NCBI GenBank assembly: GCA_964601865.1
Contig: CAZRPI010000022.1
Coordinates: 1-35,185 of the forward strand
From: Pseudopelobacter sp964601865
GTDB taxonomy: Bacteria; Desulfobacterota; Desulfuromonadia; Geobacterales; Pseudopelobacteraceae
Length of the DNA: 35,185 bases
Reading direction: 5' to 3'
Position numbers and translations under genes: made by a program. Under the pieces are notes generated by a model. That model saw nothing but the letters and a program-made list of their open reading frames with translations. It did no database searches and was not told the origin of the DNA. Numbering within the stretch: position 1 is the first letter of the stretch; each line of letters opens with the position of its first letter. Below, in pieces: positions 8,034 to 15,490 of this stretch.

Positions 8034-8822
8034 TCAGGTATGACGGACTCTTTCCGCAAGATATTCCCGAACCGAAGCGACCGCGGATCGGACGGTCGGG
8101 TTGTCGGGGAGCCCGGTGGACAAAACCTCAAGATACCCCCGATTCAACAGCAGTTTGAAAGATGTACCGAAATTGAGGTCATATGTCCACGACATCATCA
8201 GCAGTCTGAAATCATTGACGCAGGCAACCGTATCAAGACGGACAATCCGGCGGCTGGCCAGGGCCGCGGCGCAGGCCTCGGTCACCCCGGCGCGGTCGGG
8301 CAGGTCCAGCAGGGCCGCCGAGGCGCGTTCATGCGCGGGAGTGGAAAATATCTCCGTGAAAACCCGCCAGATATCCAGCTTGTCCGCGTCCCTGATCAGT
8401 CTCAGGAAAAGGTCCGTGGACGACTTAAGTTGAACCGGCACGCTCAGCAGGTTGTGGAATCTGACCGCTTCCTCTATCAGAAGGCATTCCTGCGGAGGAA
8501 CATCATCCAGCAGTTTCTGTTCACGGATGACATCCACCGCAAGTCTGGCGTGGTTGTCCGAAATGCTGTCGCGAAAGGTGCGCCAACGACGGTACTGGGG
8601 AAAGCGCCCCACGTCGTGCAACAGCGCCACCGCCCCGGCCAGGAGACATTCGGCCGGGGACAGTCCCTCCCCGGCCGTGAGCAGGTCCATCACCTCACAT
8701 ACCTTGCGGGTGTGCTCGACCTTCAGACTGATGTTTTTCTCTCCCTCGGCATCGGTATCCAGGTATGACCGGACATACCCCTCGAACCAGACGCCAAGCT
8801 TATCCAAGTGACTTTGTTCCAT
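8034..8822 (-). CDS. HD-domain metal-dependent phosphohydrolase
   Basis: Encodes 262 residues from the ATG at 8822. Seen: His37 in VEHTRKV, the His69-Asp70 doublet in ALLHDVGRF, then DNHARLAVDVI and VRFHNLLSVP. These fit the metal-binding histidine and aspartate pattern of the HD superfamily. The fragment LFLRLIRDADKLDIWRVF lies mid-protein. HD proteins cleave nucleotides or cyclic nucleotides; nothing here identifies the substrate. It is a stand-alone HD domain, not HD-GYP (no GYP motif). It is upstream of lon on the same strand and divergent from ligA. The ribosome-binding site is weak. Confidence 0.82.
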   Translation of the reverse strand: MEQSHLDKLGVWFEGYVRSYLDTDAEGEKNISLKVEHTRKVCEVMDLLTAGEGLSPAECLLAGAVALLHDVGRFPQYRRWRTFRDSISDNHARLAVDVIREQKLLDDVPPQECLLIEEAVRFHNLLSVPVQLKSSTDLFLRLIRDADKLDIWRVFTEIFSTPAHERASAALLDLPDRAGVTEACAAALASRRIVRLDTVACVNDFRLLMMSWTYDLNFGTSFKLLLNRGYLEVLSTGLPDNPTVRSAVASVREYLAERVRHT

Positions 8823-8910
8823 TATCCGCGGCTCTCATAGGTCGATTGAAAACAGATGCATAATACTGTACGGTGAATCGTTGTCAACAACATCAGCAAA
8901 AGGAACGCAG

Positions 8911-10959
8911 ATGCAATTATCGCTGCCGGCAGCGTCCAACCCGGGGGAAGATGCGGCAAACAGGATCGGGGAACTCCGCAAACTGATCGAGCATCACAAC
9001 CGTCTCTACTATGCCCAGGACTCTCCCGAGATCTCCGACGCCGAATACGATACCCTCTTCAGGGAACTGCTGACGCTGGAGGAGCGCTTTCCCGACCTGG
9101 TCACCCCCCAATCCCCCACCCGTCGCGTGGGCGCCGCCCCCGTGGCGAAATTCGGGGCCGTCACCCATCGCCTGCCGCTGCTCTCCCTGGAGAACTCCGC
9201 CAATGAATCCGAGACCAGGGATTTCGACCTGCGCGTCAAGAAACTGCTGGGGCTCGGCGCTGACCACGACATCAACTACGTCTGCGAACCCAAGATCGAC
9301 GGCCTGGCCATCGAACTGGTCTACACGGACGGCGTCCTGACCACCGCTTCCACCCGAGGCGACGGCGTTACCGGCGAAGACGTGACCGAAAATGTCAGGA
9401 CGATCCGCTCACTGCCGCTTCGACTTACCGGATCCCACATCCCCGGCCTGGTGGAAATCCGTGGTGAAGTTTTCCTGTCTTTGGAAGCATTTCAGCGCAT
9501 CAACCGGGACAAGGAGGAGAACGGCGAAAGCCCCTTCGTCAACCCGCGCAATGCGGCGGCCGGATCGCTGCGGCAGCTTGATTCGCGCGTGACGGCCCGG
9601 CGCCCGCTTTCCATTTTCTGCTACGCCCCCGGCGTGATCGAAGGTGTCGATTTCGCATCCCAGAATGATTTTCTGGATACCATTGCCTCCTGGGGGCTGC
9701 CGGTCAACCCGCTGACGCGCCAGGTGCACGGCATCGAAGAAGCCATCGGGGTCTACCGCGAAATGCAGAATCAGCGCGACTCGCTCCCGTACGAGATCGA
9801 CGGGGTGGTCATCAAGGTCAACTCCTTCGCCGAGCAAAGGGAACTGGGGGAGAAGAGCCGTTCCCCGCGCTGGGCAATTGCCTGCAAGTTCCCGCCGCGC
9901 CAGGCGGAGACGACGATCGAGGACATCCTCCTCTCGGTGGGGCGCACCGGGGTCATCACGCCGGTAGCCCAGCTCGCGCCGGTGGAGATCTCCCGGGTGA
10001 CCGTTTCCCGCGCCACCCTGCACAACTGGGATGAAATCGCCCTCAAGGATATCCGCATCGGAGACCGGGTGCTGGTGGAGCGGGCCGGAGACGTGATACC
10101 GGCGGTGGTCAGGGTGCTGACGGAGAAGCGAACCGGCGCCGAACGGGAGTTCCCGCCCCCCACCCACTGCCCGGAATGCGGCTCGGAGGTGGTCCACATC
10201 AAGGACGAGGTCGCGGTCCGCTGCATGGGCCTCTCCTGCGCGCCCCAGATCCGCCGCTCCATCATCCACTTCGCCTCACGCAACGCCATGGACATCGAGG
10301 GGCTGGGCGAGAAGTTCGTGGAGCAGCTCCTCTCCCTGGGGCTGGTCAGGAGCATTGCCGACCTCTATTCCCTGACCAGGGACGACTTCATGCGGTTCGA
10401 CCGCATGGGGGAAAAGCTGGCGTCCAACCTGCTGGCGGCGATCGAGAAGAGCAAGCGGAACGAACTGTGGCGCTTCATCTTCGCCCTCGGCATCCGCCAC
10501 GTGGGGGAGCAGACCGCCAAGGCGCTGGCCCAGGCCTTCGGCAACCTGGAACAGATCGAGAAGGCCACCATGGACGAGCTCACCAGCATCCGGGACATCG
10601 GCGAAACGGTGGCTGAAAGTATCTGGACCTTCTTTAAGAACGGGGAGAACCTCGCCATCATCGGCCGCATGCTGGCGGCCGGGGTAACGCCGACCGCGGG
10701 GCAGAAGAAGGTCGGCGGCAGGCTGGCCGGATCCAGCTTCGTCTTTACCGGAACCCTGGAGAGATTCACCCGGGACCGGGCGAAGATGATGGTGGAGGAT
10801 GCGGGCGGCAGCGTGATCGGATCGGTGTCAAAAAAGACCACCTACGTGGTTGCCGGCGCCGAAGCCGGCAGCAAGCTGGCCAAAGCCAGGGAGCTGGGGA
10901 TATCCATCCTGAGCGAGGAGGAGTTCCTCGCACTGCTGGACCGGGGAGAAGGCGCGTGA
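8911..10959 (+). CDS. ligA: NAD-dependent DNA ligase LigA
   Basis: Seals nicks in replication and repair using NAD+. Encodes 682 residues from the ATG at 8911, which has AAGGAA 6 bases upstream. An in-frame TTG at 8881 is possible but lacks such a site. Domains in order: Ia NAD-binding (RLYYAQDSPEISDAEYD, 31-47); nucleotidyltransferase with adenylated Lys128 in CEPKIDGLAIEL; OB fold (about 320-400); Cys4 zinc finger CPECG...RCMGLSC; four helix-hairpin-helix motifs (ALGIRHVGEQTAKALA and similar); and a C-terminal BRCT domain (FVFTGTLERFTRDRA). Length is standard and all key motifs are intact. The next gene starts 4 bases after the stop and is probably co-transcribed. Confidence 0.97.
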   Translation: MQLSLPAASNPGEDAANRIGELRKLIEHHNRLYYAQDSPEISDAEYDTLFRELLTLEERFPDLVTPQSPTRRVGAAPVAKFGAVTHRLPLLSLENSANESETRDFDLRVKKLLGLGADHDINYVCEPKIDGLAIELVYTDGVLTTASTRGDGVTGEDVTENVRTIRSLPLRLTGSHIPGLVEIRGEVFLSLEAFQRINRDKEENGESPFVNPRNAAAGSLRQLDSRVTARRPLSIFCYAPGVIEGVDFASQNDFLDTIASWGLPVNPLTRQVHGIEEAIGVYREMQNQRDSLPYEIDGVVIKVNSFAEQRELGEKSRSPRWAIACKFPPRQAETTIEDILLSVGRTGVITPVAQLAPVEISRVTVSRATLHNWDEIALKDIRIGDRVLVERAGDVIPAVVRVLTEKRTGAEREFPPPTHCPECGSEVVHIKDEVAVRCMGLSCAPQIRRSIIHFASRNAMDIEGLGEKFVEQLLSLGLVRSIADLYSLTRDDFMRFDRMGEKLASNLLAAIEKSKRNELWRFIFALGIRHVGEQTAKALAQAFGNLEQIEKATMDELTSIRDIGETVAESIWTFFKNGENLAIIGRMLAAGVTPTAGQKKVGGRLAGSSFVFTGTLERFTRDRAKMMVEDAGGSVIGSVSKKTTYVVAGAEAGSKLAKARELGISILSEEEFLALLDRGEGA

Positions 10960-10963
10960 GTCA

Positions 10964-11500
10964 ATGATCAGGATTCTGCTCTCCCTCCTGACCTTTCCCG
11001 GCGTCATCATCCACGAATTCGCCCACGCCTGGGCCTGCCGGAGACTGGGAATCCGGGTGGAACGGGTCTGCTATCTCCGCTTCGGCAACCCCATGGGGTA
11101 TGTGCTGCACGAACGGCCGGCAACAGCCATCCAGCACGCGCTGGTGGCAACCGCGCCGTTTTTCGTTTCCTCGGCTCTGGCTTTGGTCATGAGTCTGGCG
11201 GCGTGCCTGGCAGGCGCCAGCCGGCTCCCGCCCGAGACCCGGGATGCCATGACGCTTCTGGCCCTGTGGCTGGGTTTCTCCTTCGCCCTGCACGCCTTTC
11301 CCAGCCACGGGGACGCCGAGTCCCTGCGGGAAAGCGCCCATGACCCGGCATTCGGCTTTTTCTCCAGGATGCTGCTCGTTCCGGTGGTTGCCCTGCTGCG
11401 GCTGGTCCTGCTGGGAACCCGCTGTTTCGCTGATGTGCTGTTCGCGCTGTTCATCGTGGCGCTCCCGCCCTGCCTGCTCCTCGTCATGACCGGCGCCTGA
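10964..11500 (+). CDS. Small membrane zinc metalloprotease-like protein (HEFAH)
   Basis: Encodes 178 residues, very hydrophobic, with about four membrane segments. His17-Glu18-Phe-Ala-His21 lies inside the first helix (FPGVIIHEFAHAWACRRLG), matching the HExxH zinc site of intramembrane M50/zincin-like proteins. A later motif HAFPSHGDAESLRES (about residues 109-123) supplies an aspartate that may be the third ligand. The arrangement resembles 'putative zincin/metalloprotease family' membrane proteins rather than full site-2 proteases with a PDZ domain. No substrate can be proposed. It follows ligA by 4 bases, so it is an operon partner by position only. An intrinsic terminator lies 60 bases downstream. 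Confidence 0.72.
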   Translation: MIRILLSLLTFPGVIIHEFAHAWACRRLGIRVERVCYLRFGNPMGYVLHERPATAIQHALVATAPFFVSSALALVMSLAACLAGASRLPPETRDAMTLLALWLGFSFALHAFPSHGDAESLRESAHDPAFGFFSRMLLVPVVALLRLVLLGTRCFADVLFALFIVALPPCLLLVMTGA

Positions 11501-11560
11501 CCTGACCGGCGAATCCCTTCAGAATGGCAAAATTCTTCCTGCAGGTTTACCTACAACAGG

Positions 11561-11597
11561 AAAAACCGCTTGTCACGCGTAACAGGCGGCTTTTTTG
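11561..11597 (+). terminator. Rho-independent terminator after ligA operon
   Basis: CCGCTTGT (11566-11573) pairs with ACAGGCGG (11582-11589), with one G-T pair, around CACGCGTA. It is flanked by AAAAA on the left and CTTTTTT on the right, so it may work on both strands. Confidence 0.85.
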
Positions 11598-12033
11598 TCC
11601 CTATTCTCCACAAAAACGAAATCATTTTTTATTAAAAACGTTGACTGAAAGCTTACATGAGAGCAGATAATTCGTGGGATTTGGAAGGGGAGACAAGGGA
11701 TATCAAGGGAGGCTCACATGGACGCTGTTTTCCAACCCACAATAGAAAAATAGATAACATCGGTAGTCCTCCCCGGGGTTATTGATATTTTGTCAATTGT
11801 TGAGCTTTGACCCCCAATCTTTTTCTTCAAAGAGGAAAAACAGGAAATTGCCGATTTTGCGCTTTGTGCTGGAGGAGTTGCTTGTCGGAGCAGCAAGCAA
11901 GGAAGCAGAAAAGCTAAAATGTCCGCAAGGCCGCGAATTATCAGGCTTTGCAGGAACGTAGCGCGGACACCAGAAGAACCGAGGAGTTACGACCGAAGCA
12001 AACTGGCGGAGCCAAAATGAGAGCGAGTCTAAC
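11598..12033. other. Gene-free AT-rich left edge of accessory island
   Basis: No credible gene was found on either strand. Base composition falls sharply compared with ligA. The stretch holds one copy of a 16-base direct repeat (11737-11752) and an inverted pair TGTCCGC (11920-11926) / GCGGACA (11963-11969). It ends with GTCTAAC directly before the ATG at 12034. Confidence 0.6.
11737..11752 (+). repeat. 16-base direct repeat, left copy
   Basis: CCACAATAGAAAAATA occurs here and again at 15338-15353, exactly and in the same orientation. The two copies bracket the AT-rich accessory genes. Confidence 0.6.
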
Positions 12034-12768
12034 ATGCGGCACGTTGAACGTCATAGCCACATCTACACACCAATGAGAGACGATTTTCCCGTTCGCATAA
12101 AGAATCTTCTCGCGAAGCGCGTGAACTACCATTGTTCAAATCCTCGCTGCCGTAGACCTACTACAGGACCGCACAAGAACCCTGAGCGAGTGGTCAACGT
12201 CGGGGTGGCCGCTCACATTGCTGCAGCCGCCCAAGGCGGACCTAGGTTCGACACTTCAATGTCACCGAGTATGAGGGCATCTGCTAAAAATGGAATTTGG
12301 CTCTGCCAGAAATGTGCAAAGCTGATTGACTCTGATACGGATCGCTATTCAAGTCTCGTCTTAACGGAGTGGAAAACTTGTGCCGAGGCGCTGGCTATTT
12401 GGGAGCTTGAATGCCAAAGTCCTGCGTATTCGGTAGCTCAGGCGCATGCTCCGATTCCGTCAATTTATGGGATTCGCTATGACAGTGCGAGGGAGCAATT
12501 ACTGTCTGCCGGATGGCAACCCTACATGCGCCACTGGAGCGAGGGGTCAGCTAACGATCTACAATACGGAAACGGCGCAATATTTTTGGGGCGCGGCTAT
12601 CACGAGTTGGTGTCTGCATGTCCCACCGGCTACGCTTTCTGTAGGTTCGAATTTAAGGACGTTTACGGCAACAAGCTATGCGTCATTACTGCTGGAGAGG
12701 AAGATGTAGACGATGCATACCACGCGAGTGTTGTTCGGTTGTTCTTTGATTCCGACGCTCCGGTGTGA
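12034..12768 (+). CDS. HNH-like zinc-binding domain fused to a 'GW' repeat-type domain
   Basis: Encodes 244 residues; an alternative ATG lies at 12073. Neither start has a good ribosome-binding site. The N-terminal part (about residues 14-125) has CSNPRC, the motif VGVAAHIAAAAQGGPR, then NGIWLCQKCAKLID and a closing LVLTEWK. This pattern matches a divergent HNH-type treble-clef domain in which His (AHI) and Asn (NGI) are kept and the last histidine is absent. The C-terminal part (about 145-240) has YDSAREQLLSAGWQPY, GNGAIFLGRGY, FCRFEFKDVYGNKL and VITAGEED, similar to a domain of many small hypothetical or exported proteins. A nuclease role is possible but unproven. Codon use and GC are lower than in neighbours, consistent with transfer. 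Confidence 0.65.
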   Translation: MRHVERHSHIYTPMRDDFPVRIKNLLAKRVNYHCSNPRCRRPTTGPHKNPERVVNVGVAAHIAAAAQGGPRFDTSMSPSMRASAKNGIWLCQKCAKLIDSDTDRYSSLVLTEWKTCAEALAIWELECQSPAYSVAQAHAPIPSIYGIRYDSAREQLLSAGWQPYMRHWSEGSANDLQYGNGAIFLGRGYHELVSACPTGYAFCRFEFKDVYGNKLCVITAGEEDVDDAYHASVVRLFFDSDAPV

Positions 12769-12913
12769 AATGCCAGAAGCACAGAAGCCAGCTCTTGACA
12801 CGAGATAAAAGCTAGAGGTGAGGAACCAACCAGGCAGAAGCAGCGGCCAAAAACTATGGCGGCCAAAAACCGCCGCTGTTCTCCCACACCGTTGGCGAGA
12901 CGAAGGTTGCATA

Positions 12914-13357
12914 ATGAAAAATGAGTCGCTTAAACACTTCATGTCTGTTTGCGAGCGGGAATTTCGGTACCTAATTGACGATTTTGGTTTTTCTCAATCC
13001 CCTCTACCTGAAGGGAAGTACTTGAATCAATTTCAGTTCCGACTTTCAAATGGAAGCATAACCCTCGTTGTCGAGGGTATCAACTGGGGCATGAATGCTA
13101 TGGTGTTGTTAGAAGACAAGTTTGGCCGTTCTGTTGGCATTGGGTGTCTGCTACCCGGTTGGGAGCCGTTTACTAAGCAAAAAGGGACTCGAAAGAAGAA
13201 ACAACCGAATCAAGACCAACAGATCGAAGAAGCTGCGAAACTGTTAAAAACAAACGGTCAAGATGTCCTCGGTGGTGATCTTGAACGATTCAACAAGATC
13301 GGGGACCGAATCAACAACATCCGGGGGAAGCCACAGGGGTCAGAGATCAACATTTAA
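12914..13357 (+). CDS. Hypothetical protein of the accessory island
   Basis: Encodes 147 residues from the ATG at 12914; AAGGTTG lies upstream as a poor ribosome-binding site. I do not recognise the family. The first half (CEREFRYLIDDFGF, then LSNGSITLVVEGINWGMNAMVLLED) looks like an alpha/beta fold of the kind seen in small immunity or cassette-borne proteins. The second half is charged (KQKGTRKKKQPNQDQQIEE). No signal peptide or membrane segment. The last residues (GSEINI) are encoded by a short dispersed repeat, so the original C-terminus may have been replaced. AT-rich relative to flanking genes. Confidence 0.55.
   Translation: MKNESLKHFMSVCEREFRYLIDDFGFSQSPLPEGKYLNQFQFRLSNGSITLVVEGINWGMNAMVLLEDKFGRSVGIGCLLPGWEPFTKQKGTRKKKQPNQDQQIEEAAKLLKTNGQDVLGGDLERFNKIGDRINNIRGKPQGSEINI
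13336..13357 (+). repeat. GGGGTCAG...ACATTTAA repeat, copy 1
   Basis: GGGGTCAG (13336-13343) and ACATTTAA (13350-13357) form a pattern that recurs at 13912-13940 with a longer middle. The TAA is the stop of the gene ending at 13357. Confidence 0.5.
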
Positions 13358-13433
13358 CATGAGAGGAAGGCTCAAGGGGTCGCGTCTACAAATTTCAAAA
13401 AAGTGAAGTGACACCGGTCCCAACACGCCTTAC

Positions 13434-13452
13434 GACCCGCCGAAAGCGGGTC
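13434..13452. repeat. Small hairpin in intergenic gap
   Basis: GACCCGC and GCGGGTC are perfect inverted copies around CGAAA. There is no T-run, so it is unlikely to be an intrinsic terminator. It sits between two accessory genes, 30 bases before the next ATG. Confidence 0.45.
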
Positions 13453-13481
13453 AAAGCCATAGCCGTTCGACAGGATAAGTT

Positions 13482-13940
13482 ATGACCGATGATTTTGTAT
13501 TGGTTCCAAAAAACTTCAAATTTCCAGAGCAGAAAGAAGAACAGATCAATCTAGTCCTGCATGGTTCCGTCGCGGAAGCTGTTTATAAAATCGATAATCA
13601 AAGCCCATCCCATAAGATGACTGACTTTACACAATTCTTTTCAATCTCCTATGACGACTTGGTGGATTATCTAAACTCCAACGATACTGAATTTGACTCC
13701 ATCCTGCCTGAGACTTCATGGGACGGATTATCGGTAAAGGGGGAAGGCGGCCAGTACATTTTCAGGTGGCATGACAGAGGTGTACCTGTTGAAACAGAAA
13801 CAATCCGTTACAAGCTTCAGGCGATCCACTACTTTCTGCGAAGATGGCTGCTCCCATCCCAAGGACTTAGGAAGATGATGAAGAAACATGATGTCGAACA
13901 GCAAAGTATCGGGGGTCAGTCCCGGACATTGGACATTTAA
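13482..13940 (+). CDS. Hypothetical protein of the accessory island
   Basis: Encodes 152 residues with no recognised family. Composition is acidic and soluble. Segments include LVPKNFKFPEQKEEQINLVL, ISYDDLVDYLNSND, WDGLSVKGEGGQYIFRWHDRG and YKLQAIHYFLRRWLL. No signal peptide. An ordinary coding pattern (few rare runs, plausible helices) supports a real gene. The ribosome-binding site GGATAAGTT is weak. Its final residues (GGQSRTLDI) come from the second copy of the GGGGTCAG...ACATTTAA repeat, as in the preceding gene. Function cannot be inferred. Confidence 0.5.
   Translation: MTDDFVLVPKNFKFPEQKEEQINLVLHGSVAEAVYKIDNQSPSHKMTDFTQFFSISYDDLVDYLNSNDTEFDSILPETSWDGLSVKGEGGQYIFRWHDRGVPVETETIRYKLQAIHYFLRRWLLPSQGLRKMMKKHDVEQQSIGGQSRTLDI
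13912..13940 (+). repeat. GGGGTCAG...ACATTTAA repeat, copy 2
   Basis: GGGGTCAG (13912-13919) and ACATTTAA (13933-13940). As in copy 1, the TAA is the stop codon of the gene it ends. Confidence 0.5.
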
Positions 13941-13989
13941 TAATCCACCGCGAAGGCGATGTTCCAACTGGAAGGGCGGGGCGGATATC

Positions 13990-14267
13990 GGGGTCGGACC
14001 AAGCTATTATGTTAATATTATTACTGATAACAGCAATCAAGAGGTCGATTTTACCCCTTAGGACCCCATTTTTGATGGCAAAAACGGGCGTTTAAGAATG
14101 ACGTAGTGAAAGGAAAAAGGGCATCCGGAAAATTTATGAGTCCTGAAAGAAGAAAGCGTTCCTTACAGCGCTGATTTTGCCCCTAAAAAGGAGGCTCTAA
14201 GCGCTGAAAACGCCTTCTTTTGGGATGATTGTCTAATCAGTTTAGCCGGTTAGCTTGGTCCGACCCC
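13990..14267. mobile_element. 278-bp inverted-repeat element without genes
   Basis: GGGGTCGGACCAAGCT at 13990-14005 is repeated exactly in reverse complement at 14252-14267, and pairing continues one base inward. The interior is AT-rich and non-coding, with short internal complementarities such as AGCGCTG (14168, 14199). This fits a MITE or REP-type element moved by a transposase elsewhere in the genome. The stretch between the gene ending at 13940 and the toxin at 14407 contains nothing else but this element and a promoter. Confidence 0.7.
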
Positions 14268-14371
14268 AAATGCCTTCGACCCGTAGGAACGGCGGGAGAT
14301 CGAGAAATTTACAACTATGCAAGCCTGACACCGCTGACCCCACAGGCTTATGACGTTGTGAAGAAATAAAA

Positions 14372-14400
14372 TTGAACAACAGTAACATATAGGGTACTAT
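14372..14400 (+). promoter_or_regulatory. Promoter of the toxin-antitoxin pair
   Basis: TTGAAC (14372-14377) and TACTAT (14395-14400) are 17 bases apart. A start seven bases after the -10 would fall on the A of the toxin ATG at 14407. Confidence 0.6.
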
Positions 14401-14406
14401 CCAGAC

Positions 14407-14748
14407 ATGGCTTATAGAGTTGAAGAGTATATCCGTGAAGATGGAACAAGCCCATATGAAGAGTGGTTTATGGGACTGGATACCGTCGCGGCTGCAAAAA
14501 TTACAATTGTGAAACTCAAGATGGAACAAGGAAATCTCGCCAACGTAAAATGGTTTGGTGGAATCGGAGAATACCGGCTTGATTGGGGGCCTGGCTATCG
14601 CGTCTATATTGGAAAGGACGGTGATAGGTTGGTCATTCTTCTCGGTGGGGGGACAAAAAGGAGACAGCAAAAGGATATCAGCAAAGCAGAAGCTATGTGG
14701 AAGGAATACAAGGAACGAAAGGCAAACCGGAAAAAGAAACAGAGTTAA
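14407..14748 (+). CDS. HigB/RelE-type (Gp49-like) toxin
   Basis: Encodes 113 residues. The sequence has the layout of the phage Gp49-like/HigB toxin family (TIGR02683-type 'addiction module killer'): EDGTSPYEEWF near the N-terminus, KIKLKMEQGN-like helix (here VKLKMEQGNLANVKW), then GIGEYRLDWGPGYRVYIGKD and LLGGGTKRRQQKDISKAEAMW. RelE-superfamily toxins of this type cleave mRNA on the ribosome; that activity is inferred from the family. There is no ribosome-binding site at usual distance, and the predicted transcript begins at the ATG. The antitoxin gene follows after 11 bases. Toxin-before-antitoxin order is typical of hig loci. Confidence 0.85.
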   Translation: MAYRVEEYIREDGTSPYEEWFMGLDTVAAAKITIVKLKMEQGNLANVKWFGGIGEYRLDWGPGYRVYIGKDGDRLVILLGGGTKRRQQKDISKAEAMWKEYKERKANRKKKQS

Positions 14749-14759
14749 GGAGTTGAAAA

Positions 14760-15086
14760 ATGGCCCTGACAAGAGATTTCAAAGAAACTATTAAAAAACG
14801 GGTTGAGTCCGACCCTGATTTTGCCAAGTCACTGCTTCACGAGGCGATTGATTTAATGCTGGATGGCGATTCAGTAACCGCCAAGCTCGTTCTCCGCGAC
14901 CTTATAAATGCAACGGTCGGATTTGAACGATTAGCTGAAGAAGTTCAGAAGCCGAGTAAAAGCCTTCACAGGATGCTTTCTGCTTCTGGAAACCCTACCA
15001 TGGAGAATCTATCAGCCATCTTTGCAACCATCAAAAAAACTCTGCATGTAAGAATTGATACGTCTATCACTGCCATCCATACCTGA
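14760..15086 (+). CDS. HigA-type HTH antitoxin
   Basis: Encodes 108 residues. The N-terminal half (MALTRDFKETIKKRVESDPD, LLHEAIDLMLDGDSVTAKLVLRDLINA) and the C-terminal helix-turn-helix (GFERLAEEVQKPSKSLHRML, GNPTMENLSAIFATIKKTL) fit the TIGR02684 antidote family that pairs with Gp49-like toxins. It should neutralise the toxin and repress the shared promoter. AAGGAG sits 7 bases before the ATG and overlaps the toxin stop codon, so translation of this gene should be efficient and possibly coupled. The start is clear. Confidence 0.85.
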   Translation: MALTRDFKETIKKRVESDPDFAKSLLHEAIDLMLDGDSVTAKLVLRDLINATVGFERLAEEVQKPSKSLHRMLSASGNPTMENLSAIFATIKKTLHVRIDTSITAIHT

Positions 15087-15115
15087 ACCGTTCCCACTAC
15101 CCATCCTTGATGGAT

Positions 15116-15222
15116 TCGCAAATTGTCATTCCCGAAGCCTTTCTGATCGGGAATCCAGACTGTAACCCATTGAAGTCGTGGGTACCAGATAAAGTCACGG
15201 GCATAACAAATCGAATTTGCGA
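15116..15222. repeat. Nested inverted repeat after the toxin-antitoxin pair
   Basis: TCGCAAATT (15116-15124) pairs with AATTTGCGA (15214-15222). Inside it ATTCCCG (15128-15134) pairs with CGGGAAT (15148-15154), part of a GTCATTCCCG...CGGGAATCC pattern common as dispersed repeats in bacterial genomes. The 556-base gap from 15087 to 15642 holds no gene that I can support, only this element, a 16-base repeat and a promoter. Confidence 0.5.
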
Positions 15223-15337
15223 GTGCGTCATCCTTAAAGAGTAAAAATGAGCCCAAGGGTTTTTTAGTGACGTTGATTGTTTTGTCTGATAGTTCGATTT
15301 GATAGGCAAATAAACTTAACTCTGGAACCTGTATAAT

Positions 15338-15353
15338 CCACAATAGAAAAATA
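15338..15353 (+). repeat. 16-base direct repeat, right copy
   Basis: Exact second copy of CCACAATAGAAAAATA, 3.6 kb from the first. Confidence 0.6.
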
Positions 15354-15490
15354 AGATATCCCTCCAAGCACGACAGATAGCAACTGACGTGGTATGAAAA
15401 TAATAGACTCAGCAGGAAAAGCGGATCTGAACCGTTTTCAGGAGGTGTCCACTGGGAGAGAGGTGAAACAAGGGTGTCAAGGCTACCCCC

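Noticed and set aside
8881..8910. TTG start for ligA at 8881
   Set aside because: No ribosome-binding site there. The ATG at 8911 has AAGGAA at good spacing and gives the usual LigA N-terminus.
12835..12890. Riboswitch or attC-like fold in the gap after the HNH-like gene
   Set aside because: The CAGCGG...CCGCTG and GGCGG...CCGCC pairings form an ordinary hairpin without conserved riboswitch or attC features.
12027..13480. Integron-like gene-cassette array in the accessory island
   Set aside because: GTCTAAC (12027) and ATTTAAC (13352) match the left attC core consensus, and the genes are small and on one strand. But no matching right core (GTTRRRY) lies at the expected distance with paired inner arms, and no integron integrase is present.
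14242..14772. A minus-strand 176-residue hydrophobic protein across the toxin gene
   Set aside because: It is the reverse frame of the toxin and of the inverted-repeat element. The plus-strand toxin has a clear family match and a ribosome-site-coupled partner.
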